Assembly: GCA_043753895.1 (NCBI GenBank)
Contig: JAYUWK010000052.1
Coordinates: 62,001-126,000 of the forward strand
From: WLMZ01 sp043753895
GTDB lineage: Bacteria; Actinomycetota; Acidimicrobiia; Acidimicrobiales; Ilumatobacteraceae
DNA length: 64,000 bases
Direction: 5' to 3'
In this document: positions 25,003-33,748 of the stretch, in pieces
Numbering within the stretch: the stretch's first letter is position 1
Layout of the letters: every line of letters begins with the position of its first letter
Notes under the pieces: generated by a model
The model's input: only the letters and a program-made list of their open reading frames with translations
Databases searched by the model: none
What the model was told of the DNA's origin: nothing
Program-made: the position numbers and the translations under genes

Positions 25003-27534
25003 GTGCTTCACGTGGATCTGGACCCGTATCGTCTCCCACGCTGCGTGGTCCCCGAACACTACGCCCTGCGCCTCGAACCCGAACTCGGCGATGCCCGTTT
25101 CGGTGGCCACGTCGCCATCACGGTCGATGTCACCGAGGCCTGTTCCCAGATCGTCGTCAACGCGATCGAACTCGACGTCACCACCGTGGTCGTCGACGGA
25201 ACCAACGTGAATTTCTCGCTCGATGTGGCCTCGGAGCGCCTGTTCATCGATGCGCCGATGACACCCGGCCCAGCAATCATCGAGATCACCTTCCGTGGCG
25301 TGCTCAATGACCAACTTCGTGGCTTCTACCGCAGCACCTACCGCGACGCCGATGGCGCCGAGCACGTGATCGCATGCTCGCAGATGCAGGCCACCGACTG
25401 TCGTCGGGCCTTTCCGTGTTTCGACGAACCCGACTTCAAGGCCACGTTTGGAGTCACACTCGTGGCCGACGATGCTCTGTTGGCCATCTCCAACGGCCCC
25501 GAGATCGCGCGGCAGCAACGCTCTGACGGCCGCTGGGTGGTCACCTTCGCCGACACGATTCCGATGAGCACGTATCTCGTCGCGTTCATCGTCGGCCGAC
25601 TCGAGGCCACGGCACCAGTCGATGTCCTCGGTACGGCACTGCGTATCGTGCACGTGCCCGGCAAAGGTCACCTCACACAGTTCGCGCTCGACGCCGGCGC
25701 CTCGGCACTGAAATGGTTCGAGGGCTACTACGGCATCCCCTATCCCGGCACCAAGATCGACATGATCGCGCTGCCCGACTTTGCGGCCGGCGCCATGGAG
25801 AATCTGGGCTGCATCACGTACCGCGAGTCCTTGCTCTTGATCGACACGGCAACGAGCACACAGATGGAGCGTCAGGCGGTCGCCGACGTGGTCGGCCACG
25901 AACTCGCGCACATGTGGTTCGGCGATCTGGTCACGATGCGTTGGTGGAACGGCATCTGGCTCAACGAGGCCTTCGCCACGTTCATGGGGGCCATGGCCGT
26001 CGAGGTCTTCCGACCAAGTTGGAGGCGTTGGACTGCGTTCAGTCTCGAACGCACGGACGCGTTCGAAGTGGATTCGCTGGAGACCACGCGTACGGTCGAG
26101 TTCGATGTCCGCGCTCCGGCGGAATGCAGCGCGATGTTCGACGTATTGACGTATCAAAAGGGTGGGGCGCTATTGCGCATGCTCCAGCAGTACCTCGGAG
26201 ACGAACGTTTCCGCCGGGGTGTGAACCACTACCTCCACAAACATTCCTACGCCAGCACCGACACGAACGATCTCTGGGACAGCATCGAGGCGGTCACCAC
26301 CAGCGATGGCGGCAACGAACCCGTCCGCACATTGATGGACAGTTGGATCTGGCAGGCAGGGTTCCCGCTGGTGTCCGCTCGGCTCGAGGTAGACGAACTC
26401 ATCCTGCGCCAGCAACGATTCAGCTTCAATCCCGACCTCAGCGATTCGACCCTCTTCATCACCCCTGTTGCCGTGCGCGTCGGTGACGCCGAGCACATGG
26501 TCCTGCTCGATGGCGCCGAATGCCGAATGCCGGTCGGCGTCACCAGCGATCCCATCGTGGTGAACGCAGGAGGGCACGGCTTCATCCGGGTGGCCTACGA
26601 CGACACCTTGCGCAACCGGCTGAGCCCTGACGTAGTGGCGAGCCTGAGCACCGTCGAGCGATACAACCTTGTCGACGACGCCAGTGCTGCGTGCCTCGCC
26701 GGTCGACTCTCACCGGAGCAGCTGCTGATGTTCCTCGAAGGTTTCCAGGCCGAGCAGGAACTCGCCGTGTGGCAGGCGATCGTTGCTTCACTTCGCCGGC
26801 TCAGTCGCATCGTCGATTCCGAGACGTGGCCCACATTCCAAGCCCGCGTGGCAGCGTTGGTCTCACCCGCGCTGGCGTCACTGGGGTGGTCTGGCGGAAC
26901 CAGCGATGACGGGCTGCAATCGAAACTCCGAGGACTGTTAATCAGCACCACTGCTGTGTTGGGAGGCGACGTCGCGGTGCAGCAGCGTTGCCGAACGTTG
27001 CTCGAAGGCGACCAATCGATCCTGGAACCCGAGTTGCGGGCGGCCGCTATCACCGTGGTCGCGTCCACCGGTGATGTTCACGATTTCGAGCGATTCGTGC
27101 ACAATTTCCGCATCGCGTCGACACCACAGGAGCAGCTTCGCAACCTCTATGCGCTCGCCGAGTTCAACAGCGTCGAGCTGGTGACGCGGGCATGCGAATT
27201 CGCGTTCAGCGATGAGGTGCGTTCCCAGAACGCCCCCTATCTGCTGTCTCGCTGCATCGCCAACCGCGAGCACGGTGCTGCCGCGTGGACCATCGTGCGC
27301 AAGAAATGGGAAACCGCTTGCAGTCGCTTTCCCGAACCTTCGATCATTCGTATGATCGACTCGGTCAATTTGTTGAATACCCCACACGTGGTTGCCGACG
27401 TGCAGGCCTTCTTCGCTGAGCATCCCATCACACAGTCAGCACCCTCGTTGGCGCAGGTGCTCGAACGCCAACGCGTCAATGCAGCATTTCGCGAGCGAGG
27501 TGCCGACGCATTCGCGACGGCGCTGCGCGACTGA
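25003..27534 (+). CDS. M1 family zinc aminopeptidase
   Basis: 843-residue aminopeptidase N/ERAP-like enzyme. The order is an N-terminal beta domain, the exopeptidase motif GAMEN (in AAGAMENLGC), the zinc site HELAHMWFGD with the third ligand Glu in NEAFATFMG about 18 residues on, and a long helical ERAP1-like C-terminal domain of some 330 residues. There is no signal peptide, so it acts in the cytoplasm on peptide N-termini. GTG at 25003 is used; GTG 25012 is also possible. It is divergent from the kinase with only 27 bases between starts. Confidence 0.93.
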   Translation: MLHVDLDPYRLPRCVVPEHYALRLEPELGDARFGGHVAITVDVTEACSQIVVNAIELDVTTVVVDGTNVNFSLDVASERLFIDAPMTPGPAIIEITFRGVLNDQLRGFYRSTYRDADGAEHVIACSQMQATDCRRAFPCFDEPDFKATFGVTLVADDALLAISNGPEIARQQRSDGRWVVTFADTIPMSTYLVAFIVGRLEATAPVDVLGTALRIVHVPGKGHLTQFALDAGASALKWFEGYYGIPYPGTKIDMIALPDFAAGAMENLGCITYRESLLLIDTATSTQMERQAVADVVGHELAHMWFGDLVTMRWWNGIWLNEAFATFMGAMAVEVFRPSWRRWTAFSLERTDAFEVDSLETTRTVEFDVRAPAECSAMFDVLTYQKGGALLRMLQQYLGDERFRRGVNHYLHKHSYASTDTNDLWDSIEAVTTSDGGNEPVRTLMDSWIWQAGFPLVSARLEVDELILRQQRFSFNPDLSDSTLFITPVAVRVGDAEHMVLLDGAECRMPVGVTSDPIVVNAGGHGFIRVAYDDTLRNRLSPDVVASLSTVERYNLVDDASAACLAGRLSPEQLLMFLEGFQAEQELAVWQAIVASLRRLSRIVDSETWPTFQARVAALVSPALASLGWSGGTSDDGLQSKLRGLLISTTAVLGGDVAVQQRCRTLLEGDQSILEPELRAAAITVVASTGDVHDFERFVHNFRIASTPQEQLRNLYALAEFNSVELVTRACEFAFSDEVRSQNAPYLLSRCIANREHGAAAWTIVRKKWETACSRFPEPSIIRMIDSVNLLNTPHVVADVQAFFAEHPITQSAPSLAQVLERQRVNAAFRERGADAFATALRD

Positions 27535-27616
27535 CGCGATGCATCGCCACGAAGGCGCTCAGTAGACTGCCGAGCGGCGGATGGGATCAATGTCGTCGAG
27601 CCATGGAGCCCACAAC

Positions 27617-28264
27617 ATGACACCGAGTAATTCTCCCACGCGCATCATCATCTCGATTGCCCTTGTGAGTGTGCTGGTCGCCGGATGGTCCAGCGCGCAC
27701 ACCGACGCCACTGCCGCCGACCGCGTCAGGGCGGGTGCGAACAGGGCCTCAATGCCCGCAGTCGTGCCGTTGGATACCCCTGCTGATGCCCTCATTCCGG
27801 CACAGCGTCTTCGTCTCACAGACTCGCCGATCTTTCCGATGCAGCCCACTCCACGGTGCGACATTCTCGACAACTTCGGCGATCCCCGCTCGGGTGGGCG
27901 CACGCACGAGGGCGTCGACATACTCGCCACGCTGGGCCAGGATGTCTATGCCGCCACCGACGGCACCCTGACGCTGCAGGTTTTCGACGGAAGTTCTGGT
28001 GCCGGTGCGAGCCTGTCCGGCAACCTGTGGGCGCTCACTGCGCCGAACGGTAGCTACTCCGTCTACGCCCACCTCTCTGCCTTTGCGGCTGGCCTCACCA
28101 CGGGGTCACAGGTGACCAAAGGCCAGATCATCGGCGCGGTCGGCGACACGGGCAATGCCGGGCCGGGCAACTACCACCTCCACTTCGAGTGGCATCCCGG
28201 CGGGGGAAGAGCGGTGAACCCGCTCGCGCTCATGACGATTCCGCGTGAGTGCTCGGTGTACTGA
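27617..28264 (+). CDS. Secreted M23 family metallopeptidase
   Basis: 215-residue exported LytM/M23 peptidase. The N-terminal hydrophobic segment ending VAGWSSAHTDATAA is a signal peptide, then a linker. The catalytic domain has the first zinc ligands in RTHEGVDILA, a DGTL turn, and the HLH motif in GNYHLHFEW. The family's usual GxxxHxxxD spacing is kept. The ATG at 27617 has GGAG upstream. It should cleave peptidoglycan cross-bridges, or act as a LytM regulator if a ligand is missing; both His sets are present. Convergent with the deacetylase gene. Confidence 0.88.
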   Translation: MTPSNSPTRIIISIALVSVLVAGWSSAHTDATAADRVRAGANRASMPAVVPLDTPADALIPAQRLRLTDSPIFPMQPTPRCDILDNFGDPRSGGRTHEGVDILATLGQDVYAATDGTLTLQVFDGSSGAGASLSGNLWALTAPNGSYSVYAHLSAFAAGLTTGSQVTKGQIIGAVGDTGNAGPGNYHLHFEWHPGGGRAVNPLALMTIPRECSVY

Positions 28265-28279
28265 GTTGCCTGCGCCGGC

Positions 28280-29101
28280 TCAGCCCAGCAAGCCCGTGAC
28301 CGTTACCTGGGCGAGGTTGTTCGCAGCAAGGTGATCGAGAATCGCCGGCAGTGCCTTGATGGTGTCGCGATGACCGAAATGCATGCTCACGATGGCGCCT
28401 GCATGGACCTCGGCATTCACCTTGGCGATCACTGCCGCCGAGCCGGGCTCTTTGAAATCGCGCGAATCCACGTCGTAACCCAACGACACGGCGTACCCCG
28501 CGCGACCGGCTTCGTCGAGGATGGTCTGACTCGGCACGTCGGTGCCGGAGGGCCGGAACCATTTGCCGATGGAGCCGATGAAAGGCACCAATGCCTGTGC
28601 ACCTCCAGCGATCTCGTCGTACACCTGTGACCGAGTGAGCGTCAACATATCGGTGTGGTTGAGCGTGTGGTTGCCGAGTTCATGGCCGTCGGCGACGGCT
28701 CGGTGACCGATCGTGGGATGCGCAGTGATCCATGAACCGATCGCAAACAGCGTGGCGGTGAAATGCCTTGCCTTCATCAGATCGAGCAGTTCGGTGACCA
28801 GAGCCGGATTGCCTCCGAGATGGAAGGTGATTGCGACGTTGTTGGCCGTTGCGCTGCCGTGATTCACATACGTTGACGGTGCTCCAGGAACTGCGGCAAC
28901 CGAGGTTGGCGCCGCAGTAGTACTTGCACCTGCAACAAGAATTGGTGTGGTGGCTGTTGCGACCGATGAAGGCAACGAACCGGCACTGTTTGATGCGCTC
29001 TTGGAATTGCTGCAACTGCTCACCGCCGCAAGACCTACCAGCGCAACCCCGCCCATCACAAAGGCGCGACGGCCGATGATTGGAGTCGAGCGGGCGGTCA
29101 T
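28280..29101 (-). CDS. Polysaccharide-deacetylase-fold lipoprotein with altered active site
   Basis: 273-residue NodB-fold protein. A twin-arginine start (IIGRRAFVMGG) and a lipobox-like AVSSC suggest a Tat-exported lipoprotein. NodB motif 2 is intact (GNHTLNH), but motif 1 (normally TFDDGP, with the catalytic base and a metal Asp) reads TFHLGGNP, and motif 3 reads RPSGTD. Actinobacterial relatives with TFHG-type motifs exist, so this is a subfamily and not a random mutation. Deacetylase activity is uncertain. Overlaps the upstream beta-propeller gene by four bases. Confidence 0.82.
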   Translation of the reverse strand: MTARSTPIIGRRAFVMGGVALVGLAAVSSCSNSKSASNSAGSLPSSVATATTPILVAGASTTAAPTSVAAVPGAPSTYVNHGSATANNVAITFHLGGNPALVTELLDLMKARHFTATLFAIGSWITAHPTIGHRAVADGHELGNHTLNHTDMLTLTRSQVYDEIAGGAQALVPFIGSIGKWFRPSGTDVPSQTILDEAGRAGYAVSLGYDVDSRDFKEPGSAAVIAKVNAEVHAGAIVSMHFGHRDTIKALPAILDHLAANNLAQVTVTGLLG

Positions 29102-30360
29102 CGGAAGTTCCCCGTGTGACCCAGCGAGTAGCGGCCAGGTTGCGGGAAGACCGCCAGGCCGTGCGGCCCCGACGGCACCGGTATCTGCTCTAACAGCAAC
29201 CCAGTCGCGGTATCGAAGACGTACACCACGTCGTCATAACGACCCGACACCCAAAATCGGGTGCCATCGGCCGAGACGCCACCCATGTCCGGCGATCCGC
29301 CACCCGGTATTGTCCAAGTGGCCACCACGGTGTCAGTCGCTGGATCGATCACACTCACCGAACCGTCGCCGGGCTGCGATTTCCGGCTGACGTCGCCCGC
29401 AAGGCGGCCGCGATTGGTCACATACAAGCGGGTGGCATCACGGCTCGGATAGATACCGTGAGCACCGACGCCAGTCTTGATCGAGCCGATCACCTTTGTG
29501 CCTTGAGCGTCGAGAATCCACACACCAGCGCCGATCATGTCAGCCACGTAGAACTTGGTACCGTCGGGGGCCAAGCGCAGGTCCTGGGGCATCGCGCCCG
29601 CTGGAAGCGCAAGCACGTTCAGGATTGCGCCCGTGTTGGTGTCGACCTTGATGATGTCGCCGGAGAACTCGCAGGTTGCCACGAACCACGAACCGTCGGG
29701 TGACCAGTCCGCGTGGTTCACGCCTTTGCACGGGACGCGGACGGATTGCACGAGCTTCCACGTGAGTCGATCGTAGAAATCAATGCGTTCGAGGCGTTCG
29801 GCCATGACGACCGCCTTCTTGCCATCAGGCGTGAAGTACAGGTTGTACGGCGCCTGCACTGGGATGGCCTTACCCGGCTTGCCTGTGACTGGATTGATCG
29901 GTACCAGCTTGTTCGAGTCGCTGGCCGTCGCGTACAGGGTGGTGAGATCCCAGCCCGGCACGACATGCTGCATCAGCTTGCCGACCGAATAGTGGTCGAT
30001 CACCTTCATCGTCTGTTGATCGATCACTGTCACCGAGCCGTTGTCGTTGCTCGGCACGTAGACCAGCGCCCGTGCGCGAGCGACCGCTGGGCTCATGTCG
30101 CCAGCTGCGGTGTGCGAATACACGTTGATCGGTACCGAGGCGACGGGAGCAGAGGCATTCGACCCAGTCGGCGTCGAGTCGGTGGATCCGGGTGCGGTGA
30201 GGCTCATCGTCGTCGTCGTCGACCCGACCTCAGCGGTGGGGCCGGCGCTCGAGGCGCCACAGGCTCCGGCGAGGAGCACGAACGCGAGCACCAACGCCGC
30301 ACGGGTGGCGTTCCGCGCGCACACCCCAGGCGCTGTGCTCGTTCTGGTTGTGCCCGCCAT
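29098..30360 (-). CDS. YVTN-type beta-propeller lipoprotein
   Basis: 420-residue surface lipoprotein. The signal peptide ends in a lipobox LLAGAC, then a Thr/Ser/Gly spacer of about 50 residues. Repeats of about 42 residues follow (YVPSNDNGSVTVIDQQTMKV, then FYVADMIGAGVWILDAQG, LYVTNRG, FWVSGRYDDVVYVFDTATG), forming a seven-blade-type propeller. It is a binding or scaffold module without evident catalytic site. The ATGA overlap with the deacetylase-fold gene means the two are made together and may act as a pair on the cell surface. Confidence 0.85.
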   Translation of the reverse strand: MAGTTRTSTAPGVCARNATRAALVLAFVLLAGACGASSAGPTAEVGSTTTTMSLTAPGSTDSTPTGSNASAPVASVPINVYSHTAAGDMSPAVARARALVYVPSNDNGSVTVIDQQTMKVIDHYSVGKLMQHVVPGWDLTTLYATASDSNKLVPINPVTGKPGKAIPVQAPYNLYFTPDGKKAVVMAERLERIDFYDRLTWKLVQSVRVPCKGVNHADWSPDGSWFVATCEFSGDIIKVDTNTGAILNVLALPAGAMPQDLRLAPDGTKFYVADMIGAGVWILDAQGTKVIGSIKTGVGAHGIYPSRDATRLYVTNRGRLAGDVSRKSQPGDGSVSVIDPATDTVVATWTIPGGGSPDMGGVSADGTRFWVSGRYDDVVYVFDTATGLLLEQIPVPSGPHGLAVFPQPGRYSLGHTGNFR

Positions 30361-30474
30361 GTGGATGACCTCGATCTACTGCCGCCCGCAGGGCACCAAC
30401 TCTAGGGCCTTGACGACAGCGGCGACCCGGCAGGGCCATGCAGAATTGGGTAAATCGCGGCAGTCGGAAGCCGT

Positions 30475-31164
30475 TCAGTACTCGAAGCGATAGCCCATGC
30501 CTGGTTCCGTGATGAAATAGCGCGGCTGGCCGGGAACCGGTTCGAGCTTCTTGCGCACCGCAGCGAGATGTACCCGCAGGTAGTTCGTTTCGAACTCGTA
30601 TTGCGGCCCCCATACCTGCTGGAGGAGTTGGCGCTGCGTCACCAGGCGACCGTGGTTTCGCACGAGGTGTTCCACGATCGCCCACTCGGTGGGCGTGAGA
30701 TGAACGTCGCTGTCCCCTCTCACTACTCGTTTCGCGACGAGGTCGACCACGAAGTCGTCGGTCCGGATGGTTGCCTGCTCAGGCCCGGGTTGGTGCCTGC
30801 GCAACGTGGCTCTCAGCCGCGCAAGCAGTTCGTTCATCCCGAACGGCTTGGTGACATAGTCGTCGGCACCAGCATCGAGCGCAGCGACCTTGTCGGCCTC
30901 GGCCTCGCGCACGGACAAGATGATGATCGGTACAGCGGTCCATCCGCGAAGCCCGCGCACGACGTCGATGCCATCGATACCCGGAAGACCGAGGTCGAGC
31001 AGAACCAAATCCGGATGATGGGCAGCGGCAAGGTGCAACGCCTGCTCACCGCTGTCGGCCAAATCGACTGCGTAGCCCCGGGCGCGCAGGTTCACATCGA
31101 GCGCGCTGCGGATCTGGGGCTCGTCGTCGACCACCAGGATGCGCGCAAGTGACGGACTGGTCAC
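30475..31164 (-). CDS. kdpE: Response regulator KdpE
   Basis: 229-residue OmpR-type regulator. The receiver has the acidic pair DDE near residues 13-15, phospho-Asp 57 in LLDLGLPG, and Lys in VTKPFGMNEL. The C-terminal winged helix ends with the KdpE-like YFITEPGMGYRFEY. GTG at 31164 overlaps the kdpD stop (GTGA), so both are translated together. In other bacteria KdpE activates kdpFABC at low potassium; no kdpFABC lies here. Confidence 0.92.
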   Translation of the reverse strand: MTSPSLARILVVDDEPQIRSALDVNLRARGYAVDLADSGEQALHLAAAHHPDLVLLDLGLPGIDGIDVVRGLRGWTAVPIIILSVREAEADKVAALDAGADDYVTKPFGMNELLARLRATLRRHQPGPEQATIRTDDFVVDLVAKRVVRGDSDVHLTPTEWAIVEHLVRNHGRLVTQRQLLQQVWGPQYEFETNYLRVHLAAVRKKLEPVPGQPRYFITEPGMGYRFEY

Positions 31165-33677
31165 GAGGGCACCAGAGGTTGATCGTCGGACACGGCGAGC
31201 CCGATACACAATGTGACGCCACAGCCGGGCGTGTCGTCGATCTCGAGCGTCGCGCCCATCGAGGCAATGAAGCCTCGAGCGATGGCGAGACCAAGCCCGA
31301 CACCGGCGTCGTTAGAGCGATCACCGAGTCGCTGGAAGGGTTCGAAGATGCGTTCACGCGCGTCGATTGGGATGCCCGGGCCACGGTCGATGATACGCAG
31401 GTTCACCCGACCCTGCACCTGGGCCGCCTCAATGCGGACGATCGCTGCTGCCGGCGACCAGGCAAGTGCATTGGACACGATGTTGGCGATGGCGCGCTCG
31501 AGCAGCGCCGGATCGGCCACCACCAACGGAAGGCTCTCGGGCACATCGATCGTGACCCGGCCGCCGGCCGATGCCGTGCCCGTGAGCGCAGCCGCGACAA
31601 CCTCCTCGAGGGCCACCGCGCGCTTTGCGATCACGACTGCTCCTGCCTGCAGACGGCTCATGTCGAGCAGGTTGACGACCAAACGATCGAGGCGGTCGGC
31701 GGCACTGTCGATGTTGAGCAGCAGGCTCTCGCGATCATCCTCGGAGAACAACACATCATGCTGGAGGAGCCCGCTCACCGAAGCCTTGATCGATGCCAGC
31801 GGCGTGCGGAGGTCGTGCGAAACGGCCTGGAGCAGTGCCGTGCGCAGTGCACCGGCCTGGGCCAGGCTGGCAACGGTCTCGGCATCGGCACGAAGACGCC
31901 GTGCTTCGAGCGCCAATGCGAGTTGGTCGGCGAAGGCACGCAGGATGGCCTGATCCTCGATACCCAACGCACCGCCGATAAGCACGAGTTGCACATCACC
32001 GTTCGGGTCGAGGGCGAGCGACGTGCCGTCGCCAGGCTGTGTGGGAGTCGGCTCGCCCACACTCGTGGTCACCGCCCACGTATCGCCGACTCGCTCGATG
32101 ACAGCGGCGCTTTCCAACGCAAACGTGACCCGAAGTTGATCGACCAGTTCGGGCAGAGGGTCGACCGCGCCAACAAGGGTGCCGGCGCTACGCGCAAGCG
32201 CACCGGCTTCTGCCCGCGCGCGCAGCGCCTCACGGTCACGCGCTGCGGATCTGTTCACGAGCACGCTCACGACGACCGACACCGTAACGAACACCGACAA
32301 CATCACGATGTTGCTCGATTCGTTGACCGTGAGGGTGTGGTACGGCGGCACGAAGAACCAGTTGATGAGGAGAAAGGCGAGAATCGAGGCGACAAGTCCG
32401 GTTTCAAGCCCTCCGAGCGCAGCGATCACCACGACCAGACCGAGGCTCAGCAGCAGTTCGGACCCGAGACCGACATGCCGACGGATTTGCGTGAGTGCGA
32501 GGGTCATCACAGGTAAACCGATGAGGCACATCAACCACGCGGCGACTCGACGACGCCTCGGCAGCGGAGTGATGCGAACCACGCGCGGAAGGGCCGACCA
32601 CGATGGGCCCGTCGGTGCGTCGGGCGCAATGATGTGTACGTCGATCTGACCGATGTGACGAAGCAACGAGTTCGTCACCGACCCGCGCATCGCCTGACTG
32701 CTGCGAGACCGCGCGCTCGCGCCGAGCACGAGTTGTGTTGCCTTTTCGGCCTTGGCGAAACCAGCAAGCGCGAGGGCAACATCGTCAGCGACCACCTCGC
32801 GGTAGCGCCCACCCAGCTCGCCCAGCAGGTTTCTCTGTCGATCGAGTGCCGGGCCCGCAGAGGCACTGGTGGAACTAACGTGCACACCGATGAGGTCGGC
32901 CTGCAAGCGGCCGGCAATTCGGGCCGCGCGACGAATGAGGTGTTCGCCGCCCGCTGCACCGGTGAGCGCAACGACCACCCGCTCGCGCGTCTCCCACGAG
33001 TCGGTGATGCCCTGCGCGACGAGGTATGTCTGCAGTCGTTCCTCGACCCGGTCGGCGACCCACAGCAGCGCCAGCTCACGCAGTGCGCCTAGGTTCCCCG
33101 GGCGAAACTCGTGCGCCATCGTGGCATTGAGTTGATCCGCGGGAAAGATGTTGCCGTGAGCGAGCCGCCGACGCAACGCCTCAGGGCTCATGTCGACGAG
33201 TTCGATCTGGTCGGCCGCGCGGATAACTGCGTCGGGCACCGTGTCGGTTTCGACGTGACCAGTGATCTTCTCGATCACGTCCTTCAGCGACTCGAGGTGT
33301 TGCACGTTCACCGTCGAGATGACATCACAGCCGGCGTCGAGCAGTTCCTCGATGTCCTGCCAGCGCTTCGCGTGTCTGCTACCTGGCGAGTTGGTATGCG
33401 CGATTTCGTCGATGAGAACGACCTCGGGCGATCGGGCGAGGATCGCATCGAGATCCATCTCCTCGACCGATTCGATTCCAGCGCCGATGTCACGTCTCGG
33501 AATTGCTGGCAGATCGCGAATCCGAGACTGAGTGTTATCGCGCCCATGAGTCTCCACGAATCCGATGACCACGTCGGCGCCACGCTGCGACCGTCGCCAG
33601 CCCTCGTCGAGCATCGCCACGGTCTTACCGACACCCGGTGCCGCACCGAGGTAAATGCGCAGAACGCCCCGACTCAT
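31161..33677 (-). CDS. kdpD: Sensor histidine kinase KdpD
   Basis: 838-residue membrane kinase sensing potassium status. N-terminal KdpD domain with Walker A GAAPGVGKT and Walker B VVLIDEIAHTNSPG; USP-like domain about 245-370; four membrane helices about 385-480; a GAF-like region; HisKA with AVSHDLRTPLASIK (His near 621); and a HATPase with GVGLGLAIARGF. All parts look intact. It starts 71 bases from the divergent KimA-like transporter gene, which is the obvious target of this pair. Confidence 0.94.
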   Translation of the reverse strand: MSRGVLRIYLGAAPGVGKTVAMLDEGWRRSQRGADVVIGFVETHGRDNTQSRIRDLPAIPRRDIGAGIESVEEMDLDAILARSPEVVLIDEIAHTNSPGSRHAKRWQDIEELLDAGCDVISTVNVQHLESLKDVIEKITGHVETDTVPDAVIRAADQIELVDMSPEALRRRLAHGNIFPADQLNATMAHEFRPGNLGALRELALLWVADRVEERLQTYLVAQGITDSWETRERVVVALTGAAGGEHLIRRAARIAGRLQADLIGVHVSSTSASAGPALDRQRNLLGELGGRYREVVADDVALALAGFAKAEKATQLVLGASARSRSSQAMRGSVTNSLLRHIGQIDVHIIAPDAPTGPSWSALPRVVRITPLPRRRRVAAWLMCLIGLPVMTLALTQIRRHVGLGSELLLSLGLVVVIAALGGLETGLVASILAFLLINWFFVPPYHTLTVNESSNIVMLSVFVTVSVVVSVLVNRSAARDREALRARAEAGALARSAGTLVGAVDPLPELVDQLRVTFALESAAVIERVGDTWAVTTSVGEPTPTQPGDGTSLALDPNGDVQLVLIGGALGIEDQAILRAFADQLALALEARRLRADAETVASLAQAGALRTALLQAVSHDLRTPLASIKASVSGLLQHDVLFSEDDRESLLLNIDSAADRLDRLVVNLLDMSRLQAGAVVIAKRAVALEEVVAAALTGTASAGGRVTIDVPESLPLVVADPALLERAIANIVSNALAWSPAAAIVRIEAAQVQGRVNLRIIDRGPGIPIDARERIFEPFQRLGDRSNDAGVGLGLAIARGFIASMGATLEIDDTPGCGVTLCIGLAVSDDQPLVPS

Positions 33678-33748
33678 CGTCTCAGTGTGCCTCGTGGGAG
33701 CGCTCTTAGCGCGTTCTTGACGCCGAACGGCCCGCTCTATGCGCGGTC

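Noticed and set aside
24976..26157. Minus-strand extension of the kinase frame by about 390 codons
   Set aside because: It mirrors the M1 aminopeptidase and lacks any domain; the PfkB fold starts just after GTG 24975.
31149..32516. 455-codon plus-strand frame across kdpD
   Set aside because: Antisense to a clearly conserved kinase region; composition is typical of high-GC shadow frames.
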